Source of the DNA: Actinomycetota bacterium
Lineage (GTDB): Bacteria > Actinomycetota > Actinomycetes > Actinomycetales > Microbacteriaceae
Assembly: GCA_009703445.1 (NCBI GenBank)
Contig: WLGA01000003.1
Location: 1-28,387 of the forward strand
Direction: 5' to 3'
Length of the DNA: 28,387 nt
Part shown: in pieces, positions 10,201-16,664 of the stretch
How the letters are laid out: each line of letters starts with the position of its first letter
Position numbering within the stretch: position 1 is the first letter of the stretch
Translations under genes and position numbers: made by a program
Notes under the pieces: generated by a model
Databases searched by the model: none
The model's input: the letters and a program-made list of their open reading frames with translations, nothing else
Told to the model about the DNA's origin: nothing

Positions 10201-10495
10201 ATTCCTCATCCTTGATGGCAACGTGACCGCCGAACTCGCAGCCGAAGGTTTGGCTCGTGACGTGGTGCGCGCGGTTCAGCAGGCTCGTAAGGACGCCGGC
10301 CTTGATGTCAGCGACCGCATTCGCTTGACTCTAGAGGCCACGGATGACGTTCTCGCGGCTGTTGCCGCCCACAGCGAACTTGTGAAGAGTGAGACTCTGA
10401 CACTCGAGCTCGAGACGGTTAGCAACTCGGCGCTGAGCAGCCCGGTAGCGGTCGGAGATGGCCAGCAGGTTCAGGTTTCGGTGAACAAGCTTTGA
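7256..10495 (+). CDS. ileS: isoleucine--tRNA ligase
   Basis: This class Ia synthetase charges tRNA-Ile and edits valine. It is 1079 residues long, the size of the longer IleS2-type enzymes common in Actinobacteria rather than the roughly 940-residue IleS1 of E. coli. The HIGH-type motif is HYGH at 68-71 (FANGLPHYGH), and KMSKS is at 637-641 (GQKMSKSLRN). The CP1 editing domain carries the WTTTPWTLPTN signature, and LDCWFESGSMPFA precedes the KMSKS region. A long C-terminal domain follows the anticodon-binding region. The ATG start has only a weak GAAAG upstream. folC begins inside the stop codon (TTGA overlap), so ileS heads an operon with folC, DUF4233 and ndk. Confidence 0.97.
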   Translation: MYPKNNDSTKAAREGVNPSPSFPAVEQGILAFWKGDDTFQASIDQRTAANAEEFVFYDGPPFANGLPHYGHLLTGYTKDMVPRFKTMQGYRVERRFGWDTHGLPAEVEAERQLGISGRHEIEAVGIDKFNEACRTSVLKYTKEWEQYVTRQARWVDFENDYKTLDTDYTESVLWAFKELHNKGLVYEGFKVLAYCWRCETPLSNHELRMDDEVYKNRQDQTLTVTFPVSAGQELEGVRLLAWTTTPWTLPTNFALAVGPEIEYVIVAAGPSGAADGGPTGTKYLLAKNVVAGFAKDLGFDSAEDLEDAIVATYLGSELGGLKYERLFDYYADAEKFDTANAWTVLVDDYVGDGDGTGIVHQAPAYGEDDQRVCLAAGIPTYISINERGEFNSIVADFEGQHVFEANKPISQHLKAAGRVLRQASYEHSYPHCYRCKSPLIYKAVSSWFVETTKLRDRMLELNQEIDWTPDHTKDGSFGKWLENVRDWAISRNRFWGAPIPVWKSDDPAYPRVDVYGSMEELERDFGVRPSDFHRPVIDELTRPNPDDPTGKSTMRRVPEVLDCWFESGSMPFAQAHYPFENREWFETHNPGDFIVEYVGQTRGWFYTLHVLSTALFDRPAFKSAVSHGIILGNDGQKMSKSLRNYPDVNEVFDRDGADAMRWFLLSSPILRGGNLVVTEQGIREGVRQFLLPLWNTWYFFSLYANASGYEAKRSFESTDVLDRYLLSKTRDLIDEVEGHFNKFDSYSAAATLRDFADVLTNWYVRRSRDRFWEGSTEAFDTLYTVLEILCRVAAPLLPMVGEEIWKGLTGGRSVHLESWPDSSELPHDAALVSAMDQVRTVSSVASSLRKANGLRVRLPLAKLTVVTSNAAALGEFSEILAEELNVKSVNLVELSLDSTTEFGVTKRLTVNSRAAGPRIGKSVQAVIQAAKAGDWSELDGVITVGGIALIEGEFTIDLVANLADGTDDSAVTEHIGILPGGGFLILDGNVTAELAAEGLARDVVRAVQQARKDAGLDVSDRIRLTLEATDDVLAAVAAHSELVKSETLTLELETVSNSALSSPVAVGDGQQVQVSVNKL

Positions 10496-11853
10496 GCGAA
10501 GAGACATATTGGGCAGAGCGAGCCGCCGGAGTTGAAGCGGCTCTTCTAGCCCGCGTTCCGGAGAACAAGATCCGTCCTCGACTAGACCCGACTCGCCGTT
10601 TGGTTGAGCTGCTCGGCGACCCTCAGAAGATTTACCGAATCATCCATGTCACCGGAACCAACGGAAAGACCAGCACAACCCGCTTCATCGAGCGCTTGCT
10701 CCGTGAACACGGCCTGCGCACCGGTAGATTCACGAGCCCGCATCTAGTCAAGCTGAACGAGCGACTTTCGATTGATGGAGAACCGGTTTCTGACGAGGCT
10801 CTAGTTGCAGCCTGGGAAGACATCGCACCAATTGTTGAAATCGTTGATGCAGAGTTGGCAGTAGCCGACGAGGGTCCGCTGACCTTCTTCGAAGTTCTCG
10901 CAGTGCTTGGGTTCGCTGTCTTTGCAGACGCACCGGTAGACGTTCTAGTTCTAGAAGTTGGTATGGGTGGCGAGTGGGATTCAACCAACGTTGCTGACGG
11001 CGATGTGGCGGTCTTCGCACCTATCTCGCTAGACCACATGGATCGCTTGGGTAACACCATCGAAGAGATCGCACAGACAAAGTCAGGCATCATCAAGGCC
11101 GGCGCTTTCGTGGTCTCGTCAGCCCAGCCAGCCGAGGCTCTCTCGGTCTTGAAGGCCAAAGCCGATTCAACAGCGGATGCTTTCAAGAACTACGGAACCG
11201 ACTTCGAGGTTCTTGAGTCGACCCCAGACATCCTCGGCCAAAAGGTTTCGATAAGAACTTTGGCGGGGGAGTATCACGACCTCAATCTGCCAGTTCACGG
11301 CTATTACCAGGCCGAAAACGCAGCTCTGGCCATCGCCGCTGTAGAAGCGTTCCTCGGTGGCGGTGAACAGCGCATCATGGATGACGTTGTCCGTGCAGCC
11401 TTTGCCGACTTCTCATCGCCGGGCCGCCTTCAGGTGGTTTCTCGCGAGCCGCTGGTCATTCTCGACGCTGCCCACAACCCTGGTGGAGCCGAGTCTTTGG
11501 TCCAGGCGCTCAAGACCAATTTCGGTTCACCCTATGTGATCGCCGTGATTTCAATTCTTGCCGACAAGGATGCCCGCGGGCTGCTCGAGGCCTTGGATTC
11601 ATCCGTGGTCGAGGTAGTCATCACGCAATCAAGTTCAGCGAGAGCCATCCCTGCCGAGAAATTGGCTGAATTGGCTCGTGAGGTATTCGGCGCTGACCGC
11701 GTGAAGGTTCAGGCGAACCCACAGTGGGCCATGGCCGAGGCAACGCTCGCCCTGCCTGAGGGGCAAAAATCGGCAATCCTGGTCACCGGTTCAATCACCT
11801 TGGTCGGAGAAGTTCTGGCCCTCAAGCAAATCGAAGCGGAGCAAGATGTCTAA
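10492..11853 (+). CDS. folC: bifunctional dihydrofolate synthase / folylpolyglutamate synthase
   Basis: FolC adds glutamate to dihydropteroate and then further glutamates to reduced folates, using ATP, in the cytoplasm. The 453-residue protein has the Mur-ligase fold. Its P-loop GTNGKT is at 55-60, the VLVLEVGMGGEWDSTNV segment is characteristic of folylpolyglutamate synthases, LDHMDRLGNTIEEIAQTKSGIIK follows, and LDAAHNPGGAE lies in the C-terminal domain. It starts with TTG overlapping the ileS stop by four bases (TTGA), an arrangement that implies reinitiation by ribosomes finishing ileS. The next gene overlaps its end by eight bases. Confidence 0.96.
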   Translation: MSEETYWAERAAGVEAALLARVPENKIRPRLDPTRRLVELLGDPQKIYRIIHVTGTNGKTSTTRFIERLLREHGLRTGRFTSPHLVKLNERLSIDGEPVSDEALVAAWEDIAPIVEIVDAELAVADEGPLTFFEVLAVLGFAVFADAPVDVLVLEVGMGGEWDSTNVADGDVAVFAPISLDHMDRLGNTIEEIAQTKSGIIKAGAFVVSSAQPAEALSVLKAKADSTADAFKNYGTDFEVLESTPDILGQKVSIRTLAGEYHDLNLPVHGYYQAENAALAIAAVEAFLGGGEQRIMDDVVRAAFADFSSPGRLQVVSREPLVILDAAHNPGGAESLVQALKTNFGSPYVIAVISILADKDARGLLEALDSSVVEVVITQSSSARAIPAEKLAELAREVFGADRVKVQANPQWAMAEATLALPEGQKSAILVTGSITLVGEVLALKQIEAEQDV

Positions 11854-12241
11854 CGAAAAGCAGCCAAAGGTGCGCAACAAGTCGACCAAGCGCGCCCTCA
11901 GCTCAATCCTCATGGCCTTTGAATCTCTGGTTGTTTTCTTTGCAACCCTGGTGGCCTTTGGAACCAAGGTTCTTGGCCCAACCTCAGACGACGCCGCAAA
12001 GGTGTGGGCCGTCGGTCTAACCCTTTCGGTGCTATTCATCCTGACACCGGCAATCCTTGGCAAGCCGGGCTCGTATGCCTTCGGCTGGGTCCTTCAGGTT
12101 GCGGTTGTTTTTATCGGCGTTTGGGTGCCACTGATGTACGTCGTCGGCGGAATCTTCCTGTGTCTCTGGATTTGGGCGATGGTTGCCGGTGGCACCATCG
12201 ACAAGGCTCGCGCGGCTTATGAGCGCAATTTAGGTCAATAA
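11846..12241 (+). CDS. DUF4233 domain-containing membrane protein
   Basis: This 131-residue protein has a basic N-terminus (KQPKVRNKSTKRA) followed by about four transmembrane segments, and it matches the DUF4233 family, whose members usually lie between folC and ndk in Actinobacteria. Recognisable features are the RALSSILMAFESLVVFFATLVAFG first helix and a C-terminal RAAYERN tail. The function is unknown. The ATG has GGAG in front and sits eight bases inside the end of folC, so translation is probably coupled. Its constant place between a folate gene and a nucleotide gene is suggestive, but nothing in the sequence points to an enzymatic residue. Confidence 0.85.
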   Translation: MSNEKQPKVRNKSTKRALSSILMAFESLVVFFATLVAFGTKVLGPTSDDAAKVWAVGLTLSVLFILTPAILGKPGSYAFGWVLQVAVVFIGVWVPLMYVVGGIFLCLWIWAMVAGGTIDKARAAYERNLGQ

Positions 12242-12272
12242 TCGGTTCATCGCCGAAGCAAAGGAGCAAGAA

Positions 12273-12683
12273 ATGACTGACTCAACCCTCGTACTAATCA
12301 AGCCGGATGGCGTAAAGCGCAATTTGATCGGCGAGATCATCTCTCGACTCGAAGCAAAGGGCTACGTAGTAGCGGATTTGAAGAAGTTCACCCCTTCGCG
12401 CGAGTTGCTGGCTGAGCACTATGCAGAGCACGAAGGCAAGCCTTTTTATGAGCCACTTGTCGAGTTCATGGGCAGCGGAGACGTCGTAGCCATTAAGTTG
12501 ACCGGTAATCGCGTCATCGAAGGATTCCGCTCACTTGCTGGCGCCACTGACCCGACTGTCGCGGCCCCGGGAACCATCCGTGGAGATCTCGGACGTGACT
12601 GGGGTCTCAAGGTTCAGCAGAACCTCGTGCACGGTTCAGATTCGCCTGAGTCGGCTGCGCGTGAACTGGCTCTTTGGTTCTAG
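12273..12683 (+). CDS. ndk: nucleoside-diphosphate kinase
   Basis: Ndk transfers the gamma phosphate from ATP to nucleoside diphosphates through a phosphohistidine, balancing NTP and dNTP pools. At 136 residues it is normal length. The N-terminal TLVLIKPDGVKR is the standard first strand, the phospho-accepting histidine is H120 in NLVHGSDS, and the GDLG motif precedes it. The ATG follows a good AAAGGAG site. It is the last gene of the ileS operon, and its TAG stop overlaps the stop of the convergent VKOR gene. Confidence 0.97.
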   Translation: MTDSTLVLIKPDGVKRNLIGEIISRLEAKGYVVADLKKFTPSRELLAEHYAEHEGKPFYEPLVEFMGSGDVVAIKLTGNRVIEGFRSLAGATDPTVAAPGTIRGDLGRDWGLKVQQNLVHGSDSPESAARELALWF

Positions 12684-13306
12684 TTCCAGAGCGCTGGCCA
12701 GTATGACCAGAAGCGCACCACGATAATCGCGGCCATTACTAGGTCGGTGACCAAGACCCATAACCAAACTCGCTCGTAGGCTCGGTCAAAGAACCCTGCC
12801 ATTCGCAGTGGGGTTTCGATCACACCCTCGCGAACCAAAAAGAGGATGACCGTCCAGAACAGCGGCACCATCGCAACCCAAGCGACCATGCAATAAGGGC
12901 ATAGGACGTTGATTACAAACGTGCTCTGAATCCAAAGCCAAACTACGAAGAGAAAACCCATCGTGATTCCGGTGGCGAAGATTCTCCAGAACCAGAGCGC
13001 AAATTTGGCCCCGGCCAGGATGGCGAAACCAACTGCGATTGGGAAAATGAAGGCGGCTAGCCCGATTAGAGGGTTAGGGAAGCCAAGTAGGCGAGCCTGC
13101 TCCGTGAGCATCACAGATTTGCAAGATATGAACGGGTTAAGGTCGCAGCTCAGAGTCGCGTCTGGGTTAGTCGCTACGTGCAGACGTTCGAGAGTAAGAG
13201 TGAATGCCGCGATCCAGCCGAGCACTCCGGAGAAGATCAGCGTCCAGGCAAATCGCCTGCTTGGGCTCGGAAGCACCTCTTGGTTATTCGAAGTTAGTTC
13301 ACTCAC
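12680..13306 (-). CDS. vitamin K epoxide reductase (VKOR) family membrane protein
   Basis: Bacterial VKOR homologues reoxidise periplasmic or extracytoplasmic thiol oxidases (DsbA-like) and pass electrons to quinones, doing the job of DsbB. This protein has about five membrane segments and the four family cysteines: C54 and C62 on the first outer loop (SCDLNPFISC) and the CPYC redox pair at 136 and 139. I place the start at the GTG at 13306, giving 208 residues, because TAATAC lies seven bases upstream as in leaderless transcripts. The frame stays open to 13393 (237 residues), but that extension is hydrophilic and lacks a ribosome site. No thioredoxin-like partner gene is adjacent. It converges with ndk. 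Confidence 0.88.
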   Translation of the reverse strand: MSELTSNNQEVLPSPSRRFAWTLIFSGVLGWIAAFTLTLERLHVATNPDATLSCDLNPFISCKSVMLTEQARLLGFPNPLIGLAAFIFPIAVGFAILAGAKFALWFWRIFATGITMGFLFVVWLWIQSTFVINVLCPYCMVAWVAMVPLFWTVILFLVREGVIETPLRMAGFFDRAYERVWLWVLVTDLVMAAIIVVRFWSYWPALWN

Positions 13307-13313
13307 GCTTTCA

Positions 13314-13319
13314 GTATTA
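13314..13319 (-). promoter_or_regulatory. -10 element for leaderless VKOR transcript
   Basis: On the minus strand TAATAC is followed by seven bases and then the GTG start at 13306. The downstream-shifted reading AATACT leaves six. Either places transcription start on or next to the start codon. There is no Shine-Dalgarno and no clear -35 box. Confidence 0.4.
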
Positions 13320-13486
13320 CACGCGCCTTTGGTGACTTTTTGTTCCTCTGGTGTCATACTTGAAGAAGTTAAGTCAGACCACACCTGGCTCAACTCAAAG
13401 ATTTAGCGAGAACTTTAGCGTTGAAGTCGCGTAAGACCCATCGGGCAGCGGATGCCGCAGAAGAAAGTGGCTCGCATTTAGATTTG

Positions 13487-13508
13487 GTTGTTTGCAATCG
13501 CAAGCAAC
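13487..13508 (+). promoter_or_regulatory. stem-loop in the rne leader
   Basis: A nine-pair stem (GTTGTTTGC with GCAAGCAAC, one G-T wobble) closes an AATC loop about 68 bases before the ATG chosen for RNase E/G. It is followed by AAAGTTTT, too weak a T-tract for a confident terminator. The remainder of 13307-13576 shows no gene. A structured leader fits the known autoregulation of RNase E through its 5' untranslated region in E. coli, but that link is inference here. Confidence 0.5.
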
Positions 13509-13576
13509 AAAGTTTTACGCCTTAGGGCCTGGTGAGTGTGGCCCAGGTTTCGCAGGCAGCTTGGAGTGCACCAGAA

Positions 13577-15901
13577 ATGGTGAAAAAAGAAGATGCAAAC
13601 GCACCTGTAGCCGACGACTCGGCCGTTGCAAAGAAGCCTGCCCGCAAAGTGCCAGTCAAAGCTGCGGCTAAGGCACCAGCAAAAACCCCAGTAAAGGCAG
13701 CCGCTAAGGCTCCAGCTAAGCGCGGCGTCAAGGTCGTTGAGGCTGAAGCTGAGGTGCAGGTTGCCGAGGACGCTCCTAAGAAGGTTGCTGTCAAGAAGGC
13801 TCCAGCGAAGCGTACTTCAGCCAAGAAATCTTCAGACACCGAACAGAACCTAGCCGCCGAGGCGCCTACCGCTGCGCCACTAGCGCCAATTTCAGCCACC
13901 TCGCTGATGTTCATGGCACCTGACCTACCTACTCCGGTTATCGACACCAAGCGTGGTCGTCCGATTGAAGACAAGAGCGACGACAACGAAAGTCACCGTC
14001 GCACTCGCACCCGTCGCCGTGCCGGCGAAGAGGGCACCGTTGATTCGGTTGCGCCGAACGCAGTGGTAAAGGTTCGCACCCCACGAGAGCCTAAAGAGCC
14101 AAGCAATGAGCCGACTCGAGTAAAGGGCTCAACCCGCCTTGAGGCAAAGAAGCAGCGCCGCCGTGATGGCCGCGATGCAGGTCGCCGCCGCACTGTAATC
14201 ACAGAGTCTGAATTCCTAGCCCGTCGCGAAGCAGTAGACCGCACCATGGTTGTCCGCTCGAAGGATGGAAAGATCCAAATCGGCGTGCTCGAAGATGGCG
14301 TACTGGTTGAACACTACGTAGCAAAGGCATCAGAAGCTTCGTTGATTGGCAACGTTTATCTGGGCAAGATCCAGAACGTTCTTCCTTCGATGGAAGCAGC
14401 TTTCGTTGACATCGGTCGCGGTCGAAACGCAGTGCTTTACTCAGGTGAAGTCGACTGGGAGCTTGCCGAAACCGGAAACCAGCCGCGCCGCATCGAACTA
14501 GCTCTAAAGTCTGGCGACACCGTACTGGTTCAGGTAACCAAAGACCCGGTAGGTCAGAAGGGTGCTCGACTAACCAGTCAGGTTTCACTTCCTGGTCGCT
14601 ACTTGGTATACGTGCCAAACGGTTCGATGAACGGAATCTCTCGCAAGTTGCCTGATTCCGAACGTGCTCGCCTAAAGAAGATCTTGAAGGAAGTGCTTCC
14701 AGAGGATGCTGGCGTAATCGTTCGCACCGCAGCTGAAGGCGCAACCGAAGAGCAACTAACGCTTGATGTTCAGCGTTTGCAGCAGCAATGGGAAGACATT
14801 AGCAAGAAGGTCGAAAAGGGCCAGGCTCCAGTTCTCCTTCACAGCGAACCTGACCTTCTGGTCAAGATTGTTCGTGACGTCTTCAACGAAGACTTCCAGA
14901 AGATGGTTATCTCTGGCGAGGATGCTCGTGAAGTGATCGAGGAATACCTAAAGTCAGTCGCCCCAGACCTACTTGAGCGTGTTTCAAAGTACGACGGCGG
15001 CAAAGACATCTTCGATGAATATCGCGTTGGAGAGCAGATTGCCAAGGCCCTGGAGCGCAAGGTTTATCTTCCTTCTGGTGGATCACTTGTTATTGACCGC
15101 ACCGAAGCTATGACCGTCGTCGACGTAAACACCGGAAAGTTTGTTGGTTCGGGCGGAAACCTCGAAGAGACTGTCACCAAGAACAACCTTGAGGCTGCAG
15201 AAGAAATCGTTCGCCAGCTCAGACTGCGTGACATCGGTGGAATCATAGTTGTCGACTTCATCGACATGGTCCTTGAATCGAACCGAGACCTAGTTTCTCG
15301 TCGATTGATGGAGTGCCTAAGCCGCGACCGCACCAAGCACCAGGTCGCCGAAGTTACTTCACTCGGTCTAGTCCAGATGACTCGTAAGAAGCTTGGTATT
15401 GGCCTTCTCGAAGCCTTTAGTGAGCCTTGTGAAGCCTGTGCAAGTCGCGGTGTCATCGTTCACCACGAGCCAATCATGCGCTCGAAGAACAACACCCACG
15501 AGGAATCTCGCCCTCAGCAGCAAAAGCAGGGCAAGAAGAACCGTGGAAACGGCAACAACAACTCAGGCGGCGGTTCAAACCAGCAGCCGAAGGTTGAAAC
15601 GGCAAAGGTGGTTACGCCCGAGCGCGCTGTTGAACTGAACAACGTGATCGGCAAAATCGCCGCTTCGACCGTTGCGGCTCACGAAGCCGCCGGTGAAGAG
15701 TCACCAATCGTGTTGCCAAACACAAAGATTTCTGTTGAGTCGGCTCAGCCGGCCGAGACAGAGAAACTACTTGAAGCAGTTCTCGATGCCCTGCCAGAGC
15801 CTAAAGCTCCTGGCCAGGGTCGTCGTAAGCCGCGTCGAGCAACAAGTGGGGCATCGTCGGCACCCGTCGGCGAAACCTCCAGTTCGGAAAATAAGGGTTA
15901 A
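13577..15901 (+). CDS. rne: ribonuclease E/G family endoribonuclease
   Basis: This is the RNase E/G of the actinobacterial type, which cleaves single-stranded AU-rich RNA during mRNA decay and rRNA/tRNA processing. I choose the ATG at 13577 (774 residues) because GGAG lies ten bases upstream. The frame is also open from a GTG at 13532, which has no ribosome site. Residues 1-210 are a disordered Lys/Ala/Pro then Arg-rich region. An S1 RNA-binding domain spans about 245-345 with GNVYLGKIQNVLPSMEAAFVDIG. Catalytic metal-binding aspartates are D516 (VVDVNTG) and D560 (IVVDFIDM), and C618/C621 (CEAC) form the zinc-link. The C-terminal tail is Gln/Asn/Gly-rich and ends near PKPRR, consistent with a scaffold region. 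A separate promoter for rplU follows the stop. Confidence 0.95.
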   Translation: MVKKEDANAPVADDSAVAKKPARKVPVKAAAKAPAKTPVKAAAKAPAKRGVKVVEAEAEVQVAEDAPKKVAVKKAPAKRTSAKKSSDTEQNLAAEAPTAAPLAPISATSLMFMAPDLPTPVIDTKRGRPIEDKSDDNESHRRTRTRRRAGEEGTVDSVAPNAVVKVRTPREPKEPSNEPTRVKGSTRLEAKKQRRRDGRDAGRRRTVITESEFLARREAVDRTMVVRSKDGKIQIGVLEDGVLVEHYVAKASEASLIGNVYLGKIQNVLPSMEAAFVDIGRGRNAVLYSGEVDWELAETGNQPRRIELALKSGDTVLVQVTKDPVGQKGARLTSQVSLPGRYLVYVPNGSMNGISRKLPDSERARLKKILKEVLPEDAGVIVRTAAEGATEEQLTLDVQRLQQQWEDISKKVEKGQAPVLLHSEPDLLVKIVRDVFNEDFQKMVISGEDAREVIEEYLKSVAPDLLERVSKYDGGKDIFDEYRVGEQIAKALERKVYLPSGGSLVIDRTEAMTVVDVNTGKFVGSGGNLEETVTKNNLEAAEEIVRQLRLRDIGGIIVVDFIDMVLESNRDLVSRRLMECLSRDRTKHQVAEVTSLGLVQMTRKKLGIGLLEAFSEPCEACASRGVIVHHEPIMRSKNNTHEESRPQQQKQGKKNRGNGNNNSGGGSNQQPKVETAKVVTPERAVELNNVIGKIAASTVAAHEAAGEESPIVLPNTKISVESAQPAETEKLLEAVLDALPEPKAPGQGRRKPRRATSGASSAPVGETSSSENKG
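13652..13723 (+). repeat. two 36-bp tandem units coding PVKAAAKAPAK[TR]
   Basis: Within the N-terminal tail of the RNase E/G gene, two adjacent 36-base units encode PVKAAAKAPAKT and PVKAAAKAPAKR. Eleven of twelve residues are identical, while seven of those eleven codons differ at the third position. The protein repeat is therefore older than, or selected independently of, the DNA repeat. The motif resembles basic histone-H1-like tails that bind nucleic acids. Confidence 0.8.
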
Positions 15902-15907
15902 ATAGGT

Positions 15908-15936
15908 TTGACCCCAGCCCAAAGGCAATGTAGACT
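15908..15936 (+). promoter_or_regulatory. rplU promoter
   Basis: TTGACC (15908-15913) and TAGACT (15931-15936) are separated by exactly 17 bases, the clearest sigma70-type promoter in the window. Transcription should begin near 15943 and leave a leader of about 62 bases before the rplU GTG. It begins just after the RNase E/G stop, so the ribosomal protein genes have their own promoter. Confidence 0.65.
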
Positions 15937-15941
15937 AAATC

Positions 15942-15974
15942 CTCGTTGCCTACTGAGCTTTTCGTACGAGCAAC
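15942..15974 (+). other. rplU leader with two alternative stems
   Basis: In the short rplU leader, CTCGT (15942-15946) can pair with ACGAG (15966-15970), or GTTGC (15945-15949) can pair with GCAAC (15970-15974). The two stems share bases and exclude one another. Leader structures for autogenous control by L21 are known in Firmicutes. Whether this one acts in that way is untested. Confidence 0.3.
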
Positions 15975-16004
15975 ATCCAAGTCTTTTGAACAAAGGGTAG
16001 ATCT

Positions 16005-16313
16005 GTGGTTTTCGCAGTTGTCCGCGCAGGCGGCCGCCAGGAGAAGGTGTCGGTAGGCACCATTGTGACTCTCGACCGTATTAAGGCCGATGCTAACGGC
16101 AAGATTGAGCTTCAGGCTCTTCTTCTAGTTGACGGTGACAAGGTCACCACCGACGCCAACGCACTCGCAAAGGTGAAGGTTACCGCCGAGGTTCTAAACG
16201 ACCTCCGTGGCCCTAAGATCATCATCCAGAAGTACAAGAACAAGACCGGTTACAAGAAGCGTCAAGGCTTCCGCGCGGATCTAACCCGCGTCCAGGTCAC
16301 CGAGATCAAGTAA
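16005..16313 (+). CDS. rplU: 50S ribosomal protein L21
   Basis: L21 binds 23S rRNA near its 5' region and is needed for 50S assembly. The 102-residue protein has the family start (M-V-F-A-V-V-R-A-G-G-R-Q) and the conserved RRNA-contact end GYKKRQGFRADLTRVQVTEI. The start is GTG with AAAGGG about seven bases upstream. The gene is followed after 18 bases by rpmA, the near-universal partner, and is driven by the promoter at 15908-15936. Confidence 0.98.
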   Translation: MVFAVVRAGGRQEKVSVGTIVTLDRIKADANGKIELQALLLVDGDKVTTDANALAKVKVTAEVLNDLRGPKIIIQKYKNKTGYKKRQGFRADLTRVQVTEIK

Positions 16314-16331
16314 GTAAAGGACTGATCCAAG

Positions 16332-16586
16332 ATGGCATCGAAAAAGGGTGTAAGTTCCACTCGAAATGGTCGCGACTCAAACGCACAGCGTCTAGGCGTT
16401 AAGCGTTATGCAGGTCAGGAAGTAAACGCAGGCGAGATCATCGTCCGTCAGCGTGGCACTCACTTCCACCCAGGCGCAAACACTGGCAAGGGCAAGGACG
16501 ACACTCTGTTCGCACTTGTTGCTGGCAAGGTTGAGTTCGGCACCAAGGGTGGCCGTCGCGTTGTAAACATCGTCGAGGCTGCGTAA
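16332..16586 (+). CDS. rpmA: 50S ribosomal protein L27
   Basis: L27 reaches into the peptidyl-transferase centre with its N-terminal tail. The 84-residue protein starts directly with ASKKGVSSTRNGRDS, so there is no cleaved N-terminal extension of the Firmicutes type. It carries the conserved RLGVKRYAGQ, GTHFHPG and GKDDTLFAL segments. AAAGGA lies about eleven bases before the ATG. A hairpin terminator lies 24 bases after the stop, so much of the rplU-rpmA transcript should end before obgE. Confidence 0.98.
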   Translation: MASKKGVSSTRNGRDSNAQRLGVKRYAGQEVNAGEIIVRQRGTHFHPGANTGKGKDDTLFALVAGKVEFGTKGGRRVVNIVEAA

Positions 16587-16609
16587 GCGGTTCTAGTTTT
16601 TCTTGGGAG

Positions 16610-16631
16610 GCGAGCCTTTTGGCTCGCTTTT
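16610..16631 (+). terminator. intrinsic terminator between rpmA and obgE
   Basis: GCGAGCC (16610-16616), a TTTT loop and GGCTCGC (16621-16627) form a perfect seven-pair GC-rich stem followed directly by TTTT. It stands 24 bases after rpmA and 33 bases before the obgE start. It could be a full or partial terminator that sets ribosomal protein output above Obg output. Confidence 0.75.
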
Positions 16632-16664
16632 CCTGTTTCTAAAGCATTTTGAAAGGGGCTCACC

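Noticed and set aside
10632..11186. 184-residue open frame on the minus strand
   Set aside because: It is a Ser/Thr/Ala-rich antisense shadow of folC with no ribosome site.
13522..13986. 154-residue minus-strand frame rich in Ala/Gly/Thr/Phe
   Set aside because: It is the antisense of the Lys/Ala/Pro tail of RNase E/G; its low complexity follows from that repeat.
14199..14744. 181-residue minus-strand open frame
   Set aside because: It is antisense to the S1 domain of RNase E/G and shows no family resemblance.
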